Positions 7,830-17,235 of a stretch of 64,000 nucleotides of DNA are shown here, in pieces. Source of the DNA: Acididesulfobacillus acetoxydans (GTDB lineage: Bacteria > Bacillota > Desulfitobacteriia > Desulfitobacteriales > Desulfitobacteriaceae); assembly GCF_902729405.1 (NCBI RefSeq), contig NZ_LR746496.1, forward strand, positions 744,001 through 808,000, written 5' to 3'. The notes under the pieces are model-generated. The model had not been told where the DNA came from and did not search any database. It was given only the letters and a program-made list of their open reading frames with translations. Made by a program: the position numbers and the translations under genes. Position 1 is the first letter of the stretch, and each line of letters opens with the position of its first letter.

Positions 7830-8888
7830 ATGGAACGCAAGGATCTGCTTTTGCGGCGCAGTGCCTGGATGGAGGAAACTGATCGATCGACTGTTGTCCT
7901 GAGCAGCCGGATTCGTTTGGCCCGGAATCTTGAAGATATGCCATTTCCTCACGTCATGTCGGCTGAACTGGCCCAGAAGGTGGAAGAAAAGCTGGTCCGG
8001 ACCCTGGAAACAGTGACGGTAGAGGGAGAAAAGCTGACGTATCTGTCGCTTGGCGATTTAACACCGATCGAACGGCAGGTTCTGACGGAAAAGCATTTAA
8101 TCAGTCCGGCTTTGGTTAACAGCCCTGCCGGACGGGGAGCGGCGCTGGCTGCGGACCACCGGGTCGCCGTCATGGTCAACGAAGAGGACCACATACGGCT
8201 GCAGACCCTTCTCCCCGGAAACCAACTGGAAGAGACCTTCCGCTTAGCCGATGCCCTTGACGATGCTCTGGAAGAACACTTGGATTACGCTTATCGGGAG
8301 GCGCAAGGATATTTGACCGCCTGTCCGACCAATGTCGGAACCGGTTTACGGGCTTCCGTGATGGTGCATCTCCCGGCCCTGGCCATGACCAACCGAATTC
8401 AGCAAGTTCTCGGTGCTCTGGCGCCTTTGGGGCTGGCCGTACGGGGATTGTACGGCGAGGGTTCCCAGGCTTTCGGCCATATTTTTCAGCTTTCCAACCA
8501 AATCACCTTAGGCAAGAGTGAGGCGGACATTCTGGCTCATTTGGGTGCCGTCACCGGGCAAATCGTCGAGCACGAACTTCAGGCCAGAGCGGCTTTGCAG
8601 GAACATGCCCTGCTGGCTTTGGAGGATAAAGTCTGGCGGGCCAGGGGAACATTGGAAAAGGCGCGGCTTCTGACTTCAGAGGACGCCATGCATCTTCTCT
8701 CACATGACCGCTTGGGAGTGGATATGGGAATTCTCCCTAAACCGCAAAGAACATTTGCCTCCCTACTGGTCGAATCTCATCCGGGCTGTCTGCAGTATGT
8801 TCTGAACAAAGAGCTGGATGCGGGTCAGAGGGATGCCGAGCGGGCGAAATTCATCCGGGAGGCTTTTGTGCCTCAAGCCGATTCTTAA
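7830..8888 (+). CDS. mcsB: McsB, protein arginine kinase
   Basis: 352 residues, normal length, start ATG 7830 just after the mcsA stop. The phosphagen-kinase fold is clear: the nucleotide-binding motif [11 protein letters not shown] near residue 26, the NEEDHIRLQ segment near 118 and [14 protein letters not shown] near 170. McsB phosphorylates arginines on misfolded proteins and on CtsR. The mark sends proteins to the ClpC/ClpP protease and switches off CtsR. Confidence 0.96.
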   Translation: MERKDLLLRRSAWMEETDRSTVVLSSRIRLARNLEDMPFPHVMSAELAQKVEEKLVRTLETVTVEGEKLTYLSLGDLTPIERQVLTEKHLISPALVNSPAGRGAALAADHRVAVMVNEEDHIRLQTLLPGNQLEETFRLADALDDALEEHLDYAYREAQGYLTACPTNVGTGLRASVMVHLPALAMTNRIQQVLGALAPLGLAVRGLYGEGSQAFGHIFQLSNQITLGKSEADILAHLGAVTGQIVEHELQARAALQEHALLALEDKVWRARGTLEKARLLTSEDAMHLLSHDRLGVDMGILPKPQRTFASLLVESHPGCLQYVLNKELDAGQRDAERAKFIREAFVPQADS

Positions 8889-8905
8889 CAGAAAGGAGCA
8901 TTATT

Positions 8906-11353
8906 ATGCAAGGCCATTTTACGGAAAAAGCACAGAAAGTCCTGGGCTTGGCCCAGGATGAAGCGAAACGCATGGGCCATCAAGTCGTGGGTACGGAACA
9001 CCTCCTGCTCGGACTTGTGCGTGAGGGGGACGGAATTGCCGCCAAAGCCCTGGTGGCCACAGGGGTGGACTATGAGAAGATCCGTGCGCAGATTGAGCAG
9101 CTGGTGGGTACGGGAGAGCCGCTGTCGGGACAGGTCGCTTTCACGCCGCGGGTGAAGCGGGTTCTGGAGCTTGCCAACGAGGCGGCCCAGCGCCAAGGGG
9201 TCAATTATGTAGGGACGGAACACCTGCTCTTCGGGCTCATTATGGAAGGCGAAGGAATTGCGGCTCGGGTCCTGGCCAATCTTGGCGTTAATCCGGACAG
9301 AATTTGGAAACAGGTCGTTAACCTTTTGGGGGGCGAGCCGGATGACAACATGATGCAGGGGGCGACGGCCCCGGCCGGACCTTCCGGCAAGAATTCGCCG
9401 TACGGGAACACGCCGACGCTGAACGACTTTGGGCGCGATTTAACGGTCCAAGCTAAAGAAGGACGTTTAGATCCGGTGGTCGGCCGGGAGAAAGAAATCG
9501 AACGTGTCATCCAGGTTTTGAGTCGCCGGACCAAGAACAATCCGGTCTTGATAGGAGATCCGGGAGTGGGGAAAACGGCGATTGCCGAGGGGCTGGCCCA
9601 GTTGATCGTCCGCAACAAGGTACCCGAGATTCTCAGCAACAAACGAGTGGTTACCCTTGACCTTTCGGCGGTAGTGGCGGGAAGTAAATACCGGGGAGAA
9701 TTTGAGGAGCGTCTGAAAAAGGTCATGGAAGAGATTCGGACCGACGGAAACATTATCCTCTTTATCGACGAACTCCATACTTTGATCGGCGCGGGCGCAG
9801 CCGAAGGGGCTATTGACGCCGCCAATATTCTTAAACCGGCCTTGGCCAGGGGCGAGCTTCAGTGCGTGGGAGCCACGACCATGGACGAGTACCGGAAATA
9901 TATCGAGAAGGATGCCGCGTTGGAAAGGCGCTTTCAGCCGATTCAAGTGGGAGAGCCGACGATTGAAGAAGGGATTGCTATCCTCAAGGGGTTGAGGGAT
10001 CGCTACGAGGCTCATCACCGGGTGGAGATTACGGACGAGGCCCTGGAAGCGGCGGTGCGCCTCTCCGACCGTTATATTTCCGACCGTTTTCTGCCGGACA
10101 AAGCCATCGATTTAGTGGATGAGGCGGCTTCCCGTGTTCGCCTTGCCGCTTATGTCGCACCTCCGGACTTAAAAAAGCTGGAAGAAGAGATCGAACGACT
10201 GAAAAAGGAAAAAGAGGCCGCCGTCCTGAGTCAGGAGTTCGAGAAAGCGGCCCAGATTCGGGACCAGGAGCACAAGCTGCGCGAACAGGTGAACGAACAG
10301 CGGGCGAATTGGGAAAGCAAACGGGACGTGGAGAAATCGATGGTTACGGCGGACGATATCGCCCAAATTGTTGCCAGCTGGACGGGTATCCCCGTGAAGA
10401 AGCTGGCCCAGGAAGAAGGCGAACGTCTTCTGCACCTGGAGGAGACATTGCACAAGAGGGTGATCGGGCAGGACGAAGCCGTCGCCGCGGTGGCGCGGGC
10501 CGTTCGCCGGGCCAGGGCAGGGTTAAAAGACCCCCGCCGGCCGATTGGTTCCTTTATTTTCCTGGGGCCCACCGGGGTGGGGAAAACAGAACTGGCGCGG
10601 ACTTTGGCCGAAGCGCTTTTTGGCGACGAGGATGCCATGGTGAGGATCGATATGTCCGAATACATGGAGAAACACACCGTATCGCGTTTGGTAGGGGCGC
10701 CTCCCGGTTACATCGGGCACGACGAGGGCGGTCAGCTGACGGACGCCGTGCGGCGTAAGCCTTACAGCGTCATCTTGCTGGATGAAATGGAAAAGGCTCA
10801 CCCCGAGGTTTTCAATATCCTGCTTCAGGTTCTTGAGGACGGCAGGTTAACGGATAGCAAGGGAAGGACGGTGGATTTTCGCAATTCCGTCGTCATCATG
10901 ACTTCCAACGTGGGCGCAGCTTTCCTGCGCAAAGAGGCCTTGGGTTTTGCCGCTCACCGGGACGAGGCGACCGAGTATAAGAACATGAGCGCGCGGGTTA
11001 TGGAAGAACTGAAGCGGACGTTTCGGCCGGAATTTCTCAACCGGGTGGACGAAATCGTGGTCTTTCATTCCCTGCCGGCGGAGGCCCTTCTGCAGGTTGC
11101 CGGCATACTCATGCGGGACGTAAACAAGCGGTTGAAGGAACAGGGGTTTGAGCTTAATGTGGAGCAGAGTGCTTTGGAGATCATTGCCAAGGAAGGCAAC
11201 GACCCAACTTTCGGTGCCCGGCCTTTGCGGCGGGCTATCCAGCGCCTGATCGAAGACGAACTGTCAGAGAAGATTTTGGAAGGCGCCTTTAAGGCCGGCG
11301 ACAAGATTGAGGCGAGGGGCGAAGACGGAAAGGTTCGCTTCGCCAAGGTATGA
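8906..11353 (+). CDS. clpC: ClpC AAA+ protease unfoldase
   Basis: 815 residues, start ATG 8906 after AAAGGAGC. In order: two Clp-N repeats (about 1-145), AAA domain D1 with Walker [14 protein letters not shown] near 212, a UVR-containing middle domain ([13 protein letters not shown]) near 420, D2 with Walker [12 protein letters not shown] near 555 and [10 protein letters not shown], and the small D2 domain. It unfolds substrates for ClpP and recognises phospho-arginine. The last 14 codons lie in a 43-bp tandem duplication that created the present stop codon, so its tail differs from the form before duplication. Confidence 0.96.
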   Translation: MQGHFTEKAQKVLGLAQDEAKRMGHQVVGTEHLLLGLVREGDGIAAKALVATGVDYEKIRAQIEQLVGTGEPLSGQVAFTPRVKRVLELANEAAQRQGVNYVGTEHLLFGLIMEGEGIAARVLANLGVNPDRIWKQVVNLLGGEPDDNMMQGATAPAGPSGKNSPYGNTPTLNDFGRDLTVQAKEGRLDPVVGREKEIERVIQVLSRRTKNNPVLIGDPGVGKTAIAEGLAQLIVRNKVPEILSNKRVVTLDLSAVVAGSKYRGEFEERLKKVMEEIRTDGNIILFIDELHTLIGAGAAEGAIDAANILKPALARGELQCVGATTMDEYRKYIEKDAALERRFQPIQVGEPTIEEGIAILKGLRDRYEAHHRVEITDEALEAAVRLSDRYISDRFLPDKAIDLVDEAASRVRLAAYVAPPDLKKLEEEIERLKKEKEAAVLSQEFEKAAQIRDQEHKLREQVNEQRANWESKRDVEKSMVTADDIAQIVASWTGIPVKKLAQEEGERLLHLEETLHKRVIGQDEAVAAVARAVRRARAGLKDPRRPIGSFIFLGPTGVGKTELARTLAEALFGDEDAMVRIDMSEYMEKHTVSRLVGAPPGYIGHDEGGQLTDAVRRKPYSVILLDEMEKAHPEVFNILLQVLEDGRLTDSKGRTVDFRNSVVIMTSNVGAAFLRKEALGFAAHRDEATEYKNMSARVMEELKRTFRPEFLNRVDEIVVFHSLPAEALLQVAGILMRDVNKRLKEQGFELNVEQSALEIIAKEGNDPTFGARPLRRAIQRLIEDELSEKILEGAFKAGDKIEARGEDGKVRFAKV

Positions 11354-11393
11354 GGCGAGGGGCGAAGACGGAAAGGTTCGCTTCGCCGAGGTA
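11308..11393 (+). repeat. 43-bp tandem duplication across the clpC stop codon
   Basis: Copy 1 at 11308-11350 and copy 2 at 11351-11393 differ at one base (CCAAGG versus CCGAGG). Each begins TGAGGCGAGG. In copy 1 this TGA is out of frame; in copy 2 it is the in-frame clpC stop. Since 43 is not a multiple of three, the duplication changed how the gene ends. Confidence 0.9.
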
Positions 11394-11433
11394 TGCGGCG
11401 GGGAGATCCGGCCGCCAGCCTCGTATAACGGAT

Positions 11434-11467
11434 GAAGGGGAGTTCTCAGCGCAAGAAGTCCCCTTTT
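11434..11467 (+). terminator. Rho-independent terminator of the ctsR-clpC operon
   Basis: Arms AAGGGGA and TCCCCTT, with an inner TTCT/AGAA pairing, followed by TTTTTGT. It lies about 80 nt after the clpC stop. The remaining gap to radA (11470-11727) is open in the radA frame but has no conserved start or domain, so I leave it as non-coding. Confidence 0.75.
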
Positions 11468-11727
11468 TGTCATCAGGCTTCCATGCCGATACGCGGCACC
11501 TGAAATGCCCGCGCCGGGATAGCGCCGACACGACAGTCTTCGGTGCGGACTGCCGGACGCAGGCACCGATTCAGGCACAGACGCGTAGTGCAGGCGGCAA
11601 AGGAGCGTTAAGAAGCGCCGGGGGCGATGCGCATGAAGCGATAAGGCTCCGGCGCTTTGGCTCTATAACAGCCCGGGCAGCGCCTGTCGGGTTTTGCGAG
11701 GGTGACTTTTCGGAAAGGTGTGTTAGT

Positions 11728-13086
11728 GTGAAGACAAAGGGCGTTTTTCGCTGTTCCCGCTGTGGACACGAAAGCCCAAAATGGGTGGGAAAGTGTCCGG
11801 GATGCGATGCCTGGAACACGCTGGTGCAGAGCGTCCCGCAAGAAAACAACAAGGAGGCCAAGAGCCCGAGAAGGCTGTCGGAGCTCAGCTCAGGCACGAA
11901 CGAGCGTATTGTTACACATATGGAAGAGTTCAACCGGGTTTTGGGTGGAGGCATTGTCCGGGATTCGGTGACGATACTCACGGCCAAGCCGGGAGCGGGA
12001 AAATCAACTTTGCTTCTGCAAGTGGCTGCCGACGCGGCGGCTCAAGGGTACAGGGTTCTCTACGCCTCGGCCGAGGAAAGCGACAGCCAAATCAAAGGCC
12101 GGGCGGACCGCATTCTCGGGAACAGGCAAGCCGGCAACATATGGGTTCTGGCTGATACCGCCATGGAAAATGTCCTTGATGTCGTCCGGAAGACAGACCC
12201 GGACTTGGTGGTCATAGACAGCATTCAGACTTTTGCGCTGGAAGCTTATAATTCCCGGCCCGGTTCACCGATCCAGACGATGGAATGCGCGAATGAACTG
12301 GTTCGGCTGGCCAAGGGCGGTGAGCGGCCCAGGGCCGTCATTATGGTGGGACAGATGACCAAGGAGGATGAGATCGCCGGACTCAGGGCCTTGGAACACC
12401 TGGTGGACACCGTGCTCATCCTGACGGGGGAAAGCGGGGAGGAATTGCGGGAAGCGTGGTGTTCCAAGAATAGATTTGGCAGCACGGGTGAAATGGGTTT
12501 CTTCTCCATGACGGAGGAAGGAATGCGCTCCCTTGACAACCCGTCGGAGTTCTTTATGACGGGACGTACGAGGGCAGGGGAGGTTTGCGGCAGCGCACTG
12601 ACGGTGATCAAAGAGGGGACCCGGCCGATCATTGTCGAGATCGAGAGCCTGGTTTCGAATTCTTTCACCCCCTACCCGGCTCGAATCGGGGAGTGTTTGC
12701 GCCGTGACCAATTGAACACCTTGGTTTCAATTCTCGAGCAAAGGGGCGGGATCGACCTCTATAACAAAAATGTCGTCATCAAGACGACAGGGGGGTTGCT
12801 GTTTAGAGAGCAGGCTGTTAATTTGGCCACCATCATGAGCATCGTTTCTTCTGTCAAAAATATCGCGATTCCCCCTGAGTGCGTGTTCATCGCCGATGTG
12901 GGCCTTACCGGCGAACTGAAAAAAGTCCCCGCTCTGGAAGGGAGGATCCGGGAACTGGATCGTATGGGTTTCGAACGGGTGTATGTTGCGCGGGACAGTA
13001 TCAAACCCTCTTTAAAATTCGATCGTGTCGAAGTGTTCCCACGGAATACCCTGCGGGAAGTCATAGCCGAAGTTTTCGGAGCCTGA
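11728..13086 (+). CDS. radA: RadA/Sms DNA repair and recombination ATPase
   Basis: 452 residues from GTG 11728, preceded by GGAAAGGTG. The frame is open to 11350, but family length and the N-terminal zinc finger fix the start. Domains: four-Cys zinc finger (FRCSRCG, CPGCDAWNT), a RecA-like ATPase with Walker A KPGAGKSTLLLQV near 92, the RadA-specific KNRFGS motif, and a C-terminal Lon-like domain (DVGLTGELKKVPALEGRI). RadA processes branched recombination intermediates in the cytoplasm. clpC-radA order is common in Firmicutes. Confidence 0.95.
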   Translation: MKTKGVFRCSRCGHESPKWVGKCPGCDAWNTLVQSVPQENNKEAKSPRRLSELSSGTNERIVTHMEEFNRVLGGGIVRDSVTILTAKPGAGKSTLLLQVAADAAAQGYRVLYASAEESDSQIKGRADRILGNRQAGNIWVLADTAMENVLDVVRKTDPDLVVIDSIQTFALEAYNSRPGSPIQTMECANELVRLAKGGERPRAVIMVGQMTKEDEIAGLRALEHLVDTVLILTGESGEELREAWCSKNRFGSTGEMGFFSMTEEGMRSLDNPSEFFMTGRTRAGEVCGSALTVIKEGTRPIIVEIESLVSNSFTPYPARIGECLRRDQLNTLVSILEQRGGIDLYNKNVVIKTTGGLLFREQAVNLATIMSIVSSVKNIAIPPECVFIADVGLTGELKKVPALEGRIRELDRMGFERVYVARDSIKPSLKFDRVEVFPRNTLREVIAEVFGA

Positions 13087-13123
13087 GCACGGGCAGACCG
13101 TCTGAATGTCCCCATGGCTAAAG

Positions 13124-13144
13124 CCTGGCTAAGCTAAAGCCAGG
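13124..13144. repeat. Hairpin after radA
   Basis: CCTGGCT / AGCCAGG with the loop AAGCTAA, inside a wider CCCCATGG...GGGGCATG inverted context. There is no T-run. It could be a weak terminator between the converging radA and minus-strand genes, or a dispersed hairpin element. Confidence 0.4.
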
Positions 13145-13254
13145 GGCATGCGGCTATGCCTCTTGGTCAAACCGGGTCCGGGTTCGGGTGATGTCGTGCG
13201 AGTTTACGTCATATGTCCCGTCAAAAAGGGGTCTTGTTCTTTGTTGGTTTTGGG

Positions 13255-13647
13255 TCACGTCATGTTAAAGATAGTGAGGGTTGAGAGTTTATTGATCTCT
13301 CCCTTGATGACGTCTTCCAGGGAAATGCCCAGAGTGTTGGCAAGGGCTGCGATATAAAAAAGCTGTTTTCCCAGTTCCGCCTGGATCGTATCGCGGCAGT
13401 TGGCGCAAAGCTCTCCTTGCAGGTTGCTGTCCAGAAGAAGTTTAAGATCGTAAACAGAAGCGTCTTCCGGAAACCGCTTTTTGTGGGCCTCCACGGCCAG
13501 GCAGCCGCAACTGGTGACGGACTTGACGACGGCTCGGTTGACCCGGGCGGACGCTTCCTGTCCTTTGGAGAGGATATCCAAAATACTTTGATGGCGGATG
13601 AGAAGGGACTTAACCGTTTCTTGAAATTGCTCTGTAAGTTGTTCCAT
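13255..13647 (-). CDS. Conserved clostridial protein of unknown function (MazG-like helical, possibly DUF1573-annotated)
   Basis: 130 residues, mostly helical, start ATG 13647 with AAAGGAGTGAGG upstream. Four Cys appear in two pairs (SCGCL and LCANCRD), which could bind a metal. The pattern of N-terminal RHQSILDILSKGQEASARVNRAVVK and C-terminal LFYIAALANTLGISLEDV is one I associate with a small protein found near radA in clostridia and often labelled DUF1573. The name is from memory and uncertain. It has its own consensus promoter and points towards radA. Confidence 0.7.
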   Translation of the reverse strand: MEQLTEQFQETVKSLLIRHQSILDILSKGQEASARVNRAVVKSVTSCGCLAVEAHKKRFPEDASVYDLKLLLDSNLQGELCANCRDTIQAELGKQLFYIAALANTLGISLEDVIKGEINKLSTLTIFNMT

Positions 13648-13700
13648 CGTGTTGAGTCCTCACTCCTTTATTTCCCCACACTGTGCTCGTTTCAGCTTTT

Positions 13701-13730
13701 ATTATAACGAGCGTCCCTTACTATTGTCAA
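13701..13730 (-). promoter_or_regulatory. Sigma-A promoter of the 13255-13647 gene
   Basis: On the minus strand, TTGACA (13725-13730), an 18-nt spacer and TATAAT (13701-13706), about 55 nt before the start codon. Both hexamers match the consensus. Confidence 0.8.
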
Positions 13731-13895
13731 TTTTGACCGCAAGGGGGGCGTGATTATTCAGGGTTTAGTTTACGCGGCCCGGCAACTATTTTCATGTTCT
13801 TGCGGTGACACTTTTGCGGCACCGGGATCCACGCCGCAATAGTCAGGCGGGCTGTGAAAGGTTGTGAAAGGTAAGGTAAAAAAGCGGCATACCCA

Positions 13896-13964
13896 TTGAC
13901 ACTGGCATAATATTTGTGATATAATCTAAAATTTTTTGCCTTGCACAGTTCAGTCTGTTATAAT
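13896..13964 (+). promoter_or_regulatory. Tandem sigma-A promoters of the carD-like gene
   Basis: P1: TTGACA (13896-13901), 18 nt, TATAAT (13920-13925), perfect hexamers. P2: TTGCCT (13936-13941), 17 nt, TATAAT (13959-13964). Both lie upstream of GTG 14009 and suggest strong, possibly dual, expression. Confidence 0.75.
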
Positions 13965-14008
13965 GATAAGGAAAAGGAACTAAATTAATTATACGAGGAG
14001 GTGGTAGA

Positions 14009-14485
14009 GTGTTTCAAGTTGGCGACAAGGTCGTTTATCCCATGCATGGGGCGGGAGTGATTGAAGCCATTGAAGAACGCGAAGTCCTGGGGGAAATCCG
14101 TCAATACTATGTCATGCATTTGCCGGTTGGAAATATGAAAGTTCTGGTTCCGCTGAACAATGTCGGCACCCTGGGATTGCGGGGGGTTATTTCCAAAGCC
14201 GAAGTCCAAGGAGTGTTACAGGTATTGAAGGATGAGGCGGTCGTCTCGACCCTAGCCTGGAATCGGCGCTATCGGGCGAATCTTGAAAAGATCCGCAGCG
14301 GCAACATTCTGGATGTCGCGGAGGTTGTCCGCAGCCTGGCCCAGCGGGAAAAGGACAAGGGACTCTCCACCGGGGAAAAGAAGATGTTTGAAAACGCCTG
14401 CCAGATCCTGGTGAGTGAACTGGTTTTAGCTGAAGAGAGTGAAGAAATTCAGGTGAGGCAGTGGTTAAGTAAAGTTTTGGCTTAA
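14009..14485 (+). CDS. CarD/CdnL-family transcription regulator
   Basis: 158 residues from GTG 14009, with GAGGAGGTGG just upstream. The N-terminal RNA-polymerase-interacting (TRCF-like) domain is clear: FQVGDKVVYPMHGAGVIEAIEE, then YYVMHLPVGNMKVLVPL. The C-terminal half is helical, as in CarD/CdnL. These proteins bind the RNA polymerase beta subunit and stabilise open complexes at rRNA and housekeeping promoters. It is followed by the yacL-ispDF-gltX group, the usual clostridial order. Confidence 0.93.
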   Translation: MFQVGDKVVYPMHGAGVIEAIEEREVLGEIRQYYVMHLPVGNMKVLVPLNNVGTLGLRGVISKAEVQGVLQVLKDEAVVSTLAWNRRYRANLEKIRSGNILDVAEVVRSLAQREKDKGLSTGEKKMFENACQILVSELVLAEESEEIQVRQWLSKVLA

Positions 14486-14499
14486 GGTTTTGGGGTCCC

Positions 14500-14529
14500 T
14501 TGAAAAATATGGCTGATCTGAAGTATAAT
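14500..14529 (+). promoter_or_regulatory. Sigma-A promoter before yacL
   Basis: TTGAAA (14500-14505), an 18-nt spacer and TATAAT (14524-14529), 45 nt ahead of the yacL start. Confidence 0.65.
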
Positions 14530-14573
14530 AGGAAGGACTTTTAGCCAAAATAGGGTAAAAGGAGGTGAAATTG

Positions 14574-15755
14574 ATGATTCGCAATCTCATACGCGTTATC
14601 ATCACCCTACTGTTTGGGGCTTTGGGTTTCTATCTTGACTACATGTTTTTACGCCTTAATGTGCTGAAGTCTTTAGGCTGGCAGTCGCCCTCGACTGCTC
14701 TTTGGACTTACGTCGCCATGATCCTGATCTTCGCTGTGGTGGGCTTCTTGCTGGCCCCCGGCAGCATTCGCGGGTTCCTGAGCCTGGTCAAATGGATGGA
14801 TTCCCGGCTTCAGAAGATCCCGACTCACGATTTAATGGGCGGAGTAATGGGGGTCATCATTGGACTTATTATTTCCAGCTTGTTCAGTACCTCGTTCATT
14901 AGTATTCATTTTTTCGGGCCGCTGCTGTCCATCATTTTGAGCCTCGTGCTGGCGTACCTGGGCTGGACGCTCGGCGCCCGCCGCAAAGAAGAAGTTCTCA
15001 GCTTTCTCAATGTGTTTCCCAAGTTCAGGGACAAGGATAAACACGGGGAAAAACACAAGGAGAATGCCAACAGCAAAATGTCCGGGTCGGTCGCGGACAC
15101 CGTTCCTAACTACAAAATATTGGACACGAGCGTTATTATCGATGGCCGGATAGCCGACATTGTTCAGACCGGCTTTGTGGAAGGAACGCTCCTCGTTCCC
15201 AGCTTTGTGCTTGAGGAACTTCGGCATATTGCCGATTCTTCGGACTTGCTCAAGCGCAACCGGGGCCGCAGGGGTCTGGATATCCTGAATCAGATCTCCA
15301 AAGAGACGGGCATCAAAGTACAAATCCACGAGCAGGATTTTGAGGATATTGCCGAGGTGGACAGTAAGCTGGTTCGCTTGGGACAGGTCCTCGGGTCGCC
15401 GGTGTTGACCAACGACTATAATTTGAATAAAGTGGCGGAATTGCAGGGTGTCAAAGTACTCAATATCAATGAATTGGCCAATGCCGTCAAACCGGTCGTC
15501 CTGCCGGGTGAAGAGATGCTGGTTCAGGTCATGAAAGAAGGCAAGGAGCCCGGCCAGGGTGTCGCTTATCTCGACGACGGGACCATGATTGTGGTGGACA
15601 TGGGGCGGCGTTTCATGGGACAGCACATTCCGGTCCTGGTGACGAGCGTTCTGCAAACGGCGGCCGGGCGGATGATTTTCGCCAAACCCAAGGGTTTTGG
15701 CGACAAGAAGGGAATGGGAATACCGCCTGCGGACGAGGTGAACGCGATTGGATAG
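14574..15755 (+). CDS. YacL-type membrane PIN/TRAM domain protein
   Basis: 393 residues from ATG 14574 (GGAGGTGA, 5-nt spacing). Four N-terminal membrane segments (to about residue 145) are followed by a short charged linker, a PIN domain (KILDTSVIIDGRIAD, with further acidic residues in FVLEELRHIAD and VLTNDYNLNK) and a C-terminal TRAM domain (KEGKEPGQGVAYLDDGTMIVV). PIN domains are metal-dependent RNases, and TRAM binds RNA. The in vivo target of YacL is not established. Its stop codon overlaps the start of ispDF by 8 nt, so translation is probably coupled. Confidence 0.9.
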   Translation: MIRNLIRVIITLLFGALGFYLDYMFLRLNVLKSLGWQSPSTALWTYVAMILIFAVVGFLLAPGSIRGFLSLVKWMDSRLQKIPTHDLMGGVMGVIIGLIISSLFSTSFISIHFFGPLLSIILSLVLAYLGWTLGARRKEEVLSFLNVFPKFRDKDKHGEKHKENANSKMSGSVADTVPNYKILDTSVIIDGRIADIVQTGFVEGTLLVPSFVLEELRHIADSSDLLKRNRGRRGLDILNQISKETGIKVQIHEQDFEDIAEVDSKLVRLGQVLGSPVLTNDYNLNKVAELQGVKVLNINELANAVKPVVLPGEEMLVQVMKEGKEPGQGVAYLDDGTMIVVDMGRRFMGQHIPVLVTSVLQTAAGRMIFAKPKGFGDKKGMGIPPADEVNAIG

Positions 15756-17181
15756 TGTGGGAGTGATTATTCCCGCGGCCGGTCAAGGGACCCGGATGGG
15801 TGTCGGGGTGCACAAGCAGTTTCTCCCGCTGGCCGGAATCCCGGTTCTTGCCCACACGCTTAAAGTTTTTCAGGAAGCGGAAGGCATCAAGGAGATTGTA
15901 GTGGTAGGGGCCGGAGAGGATATCGCGCAGATTTGGGAGCTCGTACGGAGATTCCGTTTCAGTAAAGTCAGCGGGATTCCTGTTGGGGGAAGACAACGTC
16001 AAGAATCAGTCCTAGCGGGGCTTAAGGCTCTCAGTGAGACCATCCGAACAGTGGTGGTCCATGATGGGGCCCGGCCCCTTTTAACGTTGACGGAACTGAA
16101 CCGTTTCCTGGGAAAAGCGGCAGGATCTGTCGCAGCCATTATGGCTGTGCGGGTCAAGGATACCATTAAGAGAGTAGATGGGGCGGGTTGGGTACTGGAA
16201 ACCCTGCCGCGCTCGGAACTTTGTTCGGTTCAGACTCCTCAAGTATTTGAGCGGCAGCTTCTGCGGGAGGCCCATCTTAAGGCCCGGGCGGCCGGCTTTG
16301 CGGCGACCGACGACGGGGCGCTGCTGGAATGGCTGGGGCAGCCGGTGAGGGTCCTGCCCGGTTCGTTTGAAAATATCAAGATCACGACGCCCGAGGATCT
16401 CTTCTTGGCCGAGAGGATTCTCGAGAGGCGCCGTGCGGAAACCGCGGCGGCGAGCGGCGCCGCTGCCGGCGAAGAGGAAGATCCTGGGGTACATAGGACC
16501 GCCGGCACCTCGCCAAGCGGGTATGGACAGGACCCGGCCGCAAGGGTGGGCCCCTGTGCCCAGCAGGTGGCTCCTGCCGAGGAGAAAAATCGGATGATCC
16601 GGCAGGAATCGGATTTTTTGACTGAACCGGCCGGCAAGAGATCCGAGAACTATGAAGCGCGAACTCCGCCTTTCCGGGTTGGGGTTGGTTACGATGTTCA
16701 TGCCTTGGCGGACGGCCGTTCTCTGGTGCTGGGGGGAGTGAAAGTTCCTTATGCCCGGGGATTGCTTGGACATTCGGATGCCGATGTCCTCGTGCACGCG
16801 ATCATGGATGCCTTGCTCGGCGCTTTGGCCCTGGGGGATCTCGGGGTTCACTTTCCGGATACGGAGGAAGAATACCGGGGAATCAGCAGCCTGGTTTTGT
16901 TGGAGCGTGTGACAGGTTTGATCAAAGAGCGGGGTTACAGGGTGGGCAACCTGGACAGTATTGTGGTTGCGCAAAAGCCCAAGCTCGCGCCCTATATCCC
17001 CGCGATGCGGGAAAACATTGCGCGCACGCTCGCTGTCGCCCAGGACCGCGTTTCGGTCAAAGCGACCACGACCGAATGCCTGGGCTTTGCCGGCCGGGAA
17101 GAAGGGATCGCCGCTCAGGCGGTGGTTACGCTGGTAACGGTGGCAGAAGGGAGAGAACCGAACTCCGGGGAGGAGTCTTGA
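15748..17181 (+). CDS. ispDF: Bifunctional IspD-IspF fusion of the MEP isoprenoid pathway
   Basis: 477 residues, TTG start overlapping yacL. Residues 1-230 are IspD (2-C-methyl-D-erythritol 4-phosphate cytidylyltransferase), with the nucleotide-binding AAGQGTRMG and HKQFLPL. Residues about 310-470 are IspF (2,4-cyclodiphosphate synthase), with metal ligands in GVGYDVHAL and LLGHSDADVLVHA. About 80 low-complexity, Ala/Gly/Glu-rich residues link them. IspD acts two steps before IspF, and IspE, which sits between, is not in this window. Fusions are best known in alpha- and epsilonproteobacteria; most Firmicutes keep the two genes separate. Confidence 0.93.
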   Translation: MDSVGVIIPAAGQGTRMGVGVHKQFLPLAGIPVLAHTLKVFQEAEGIKEIVVVGAGEDIAQIWELVRRFRFSKVSGIPVGGRQRQESVLAGLKALSETIRTVVVHDGARPLLTLTELNRFLGKAAGSVAAIMAVRVKDTIKRVDGAGWVLETLPRSELCSVQTPQVFERQLLREAHLKARAAGFAATDDGALLEWLGQPVRVLPGSFENIKITTPEDLFLAERILERRRAETAAASGAAAGEEEDPGVHRTAGTSPSGYGQDPAARVGPCAQQVAPAEEKNRMIRQESDFLTEPAGKRSENYEARTPPFRVGVGYDVHALADGRSLVLGGVKVPYARGLLGHSDADVLVHAIMDALLGALALGDLGVHFPDTEEEYRGISSLVLLERVTGLIKERGYRVGNLDSIVVAQKPKLAPYIPAMRENIARTLAVAQDRVSVKATTTECLGFAGREEGIAAQAVVTLVTVAEGREPNSGEES

Positions 17182-17235
17182 CGTGCCTGGCAGCGCCGAG
17201 AAACAAATCTACGAAAGTTTGGAGAGGATTAGTGT

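Noticed and set aside
11350-11727. Long N-terminal extension of RadA
   Set aside because: The open frame contains the clpC duplication and a terminator, lacks conserved sequence, and RadA normally starts at its zinc finger.
14565-14573. GTG 14565 as yacL start
   Set aside because: That codon is part of the ribosome site GGAGGTGA; ATG 14574 has correct spacing.
16081-16974. 297-codon minus-strand frame in ispDF
   Set aside because: It is a shadow of a clear two-domain enzyme gene in GC-rich DNA, with no ribosome site or family.
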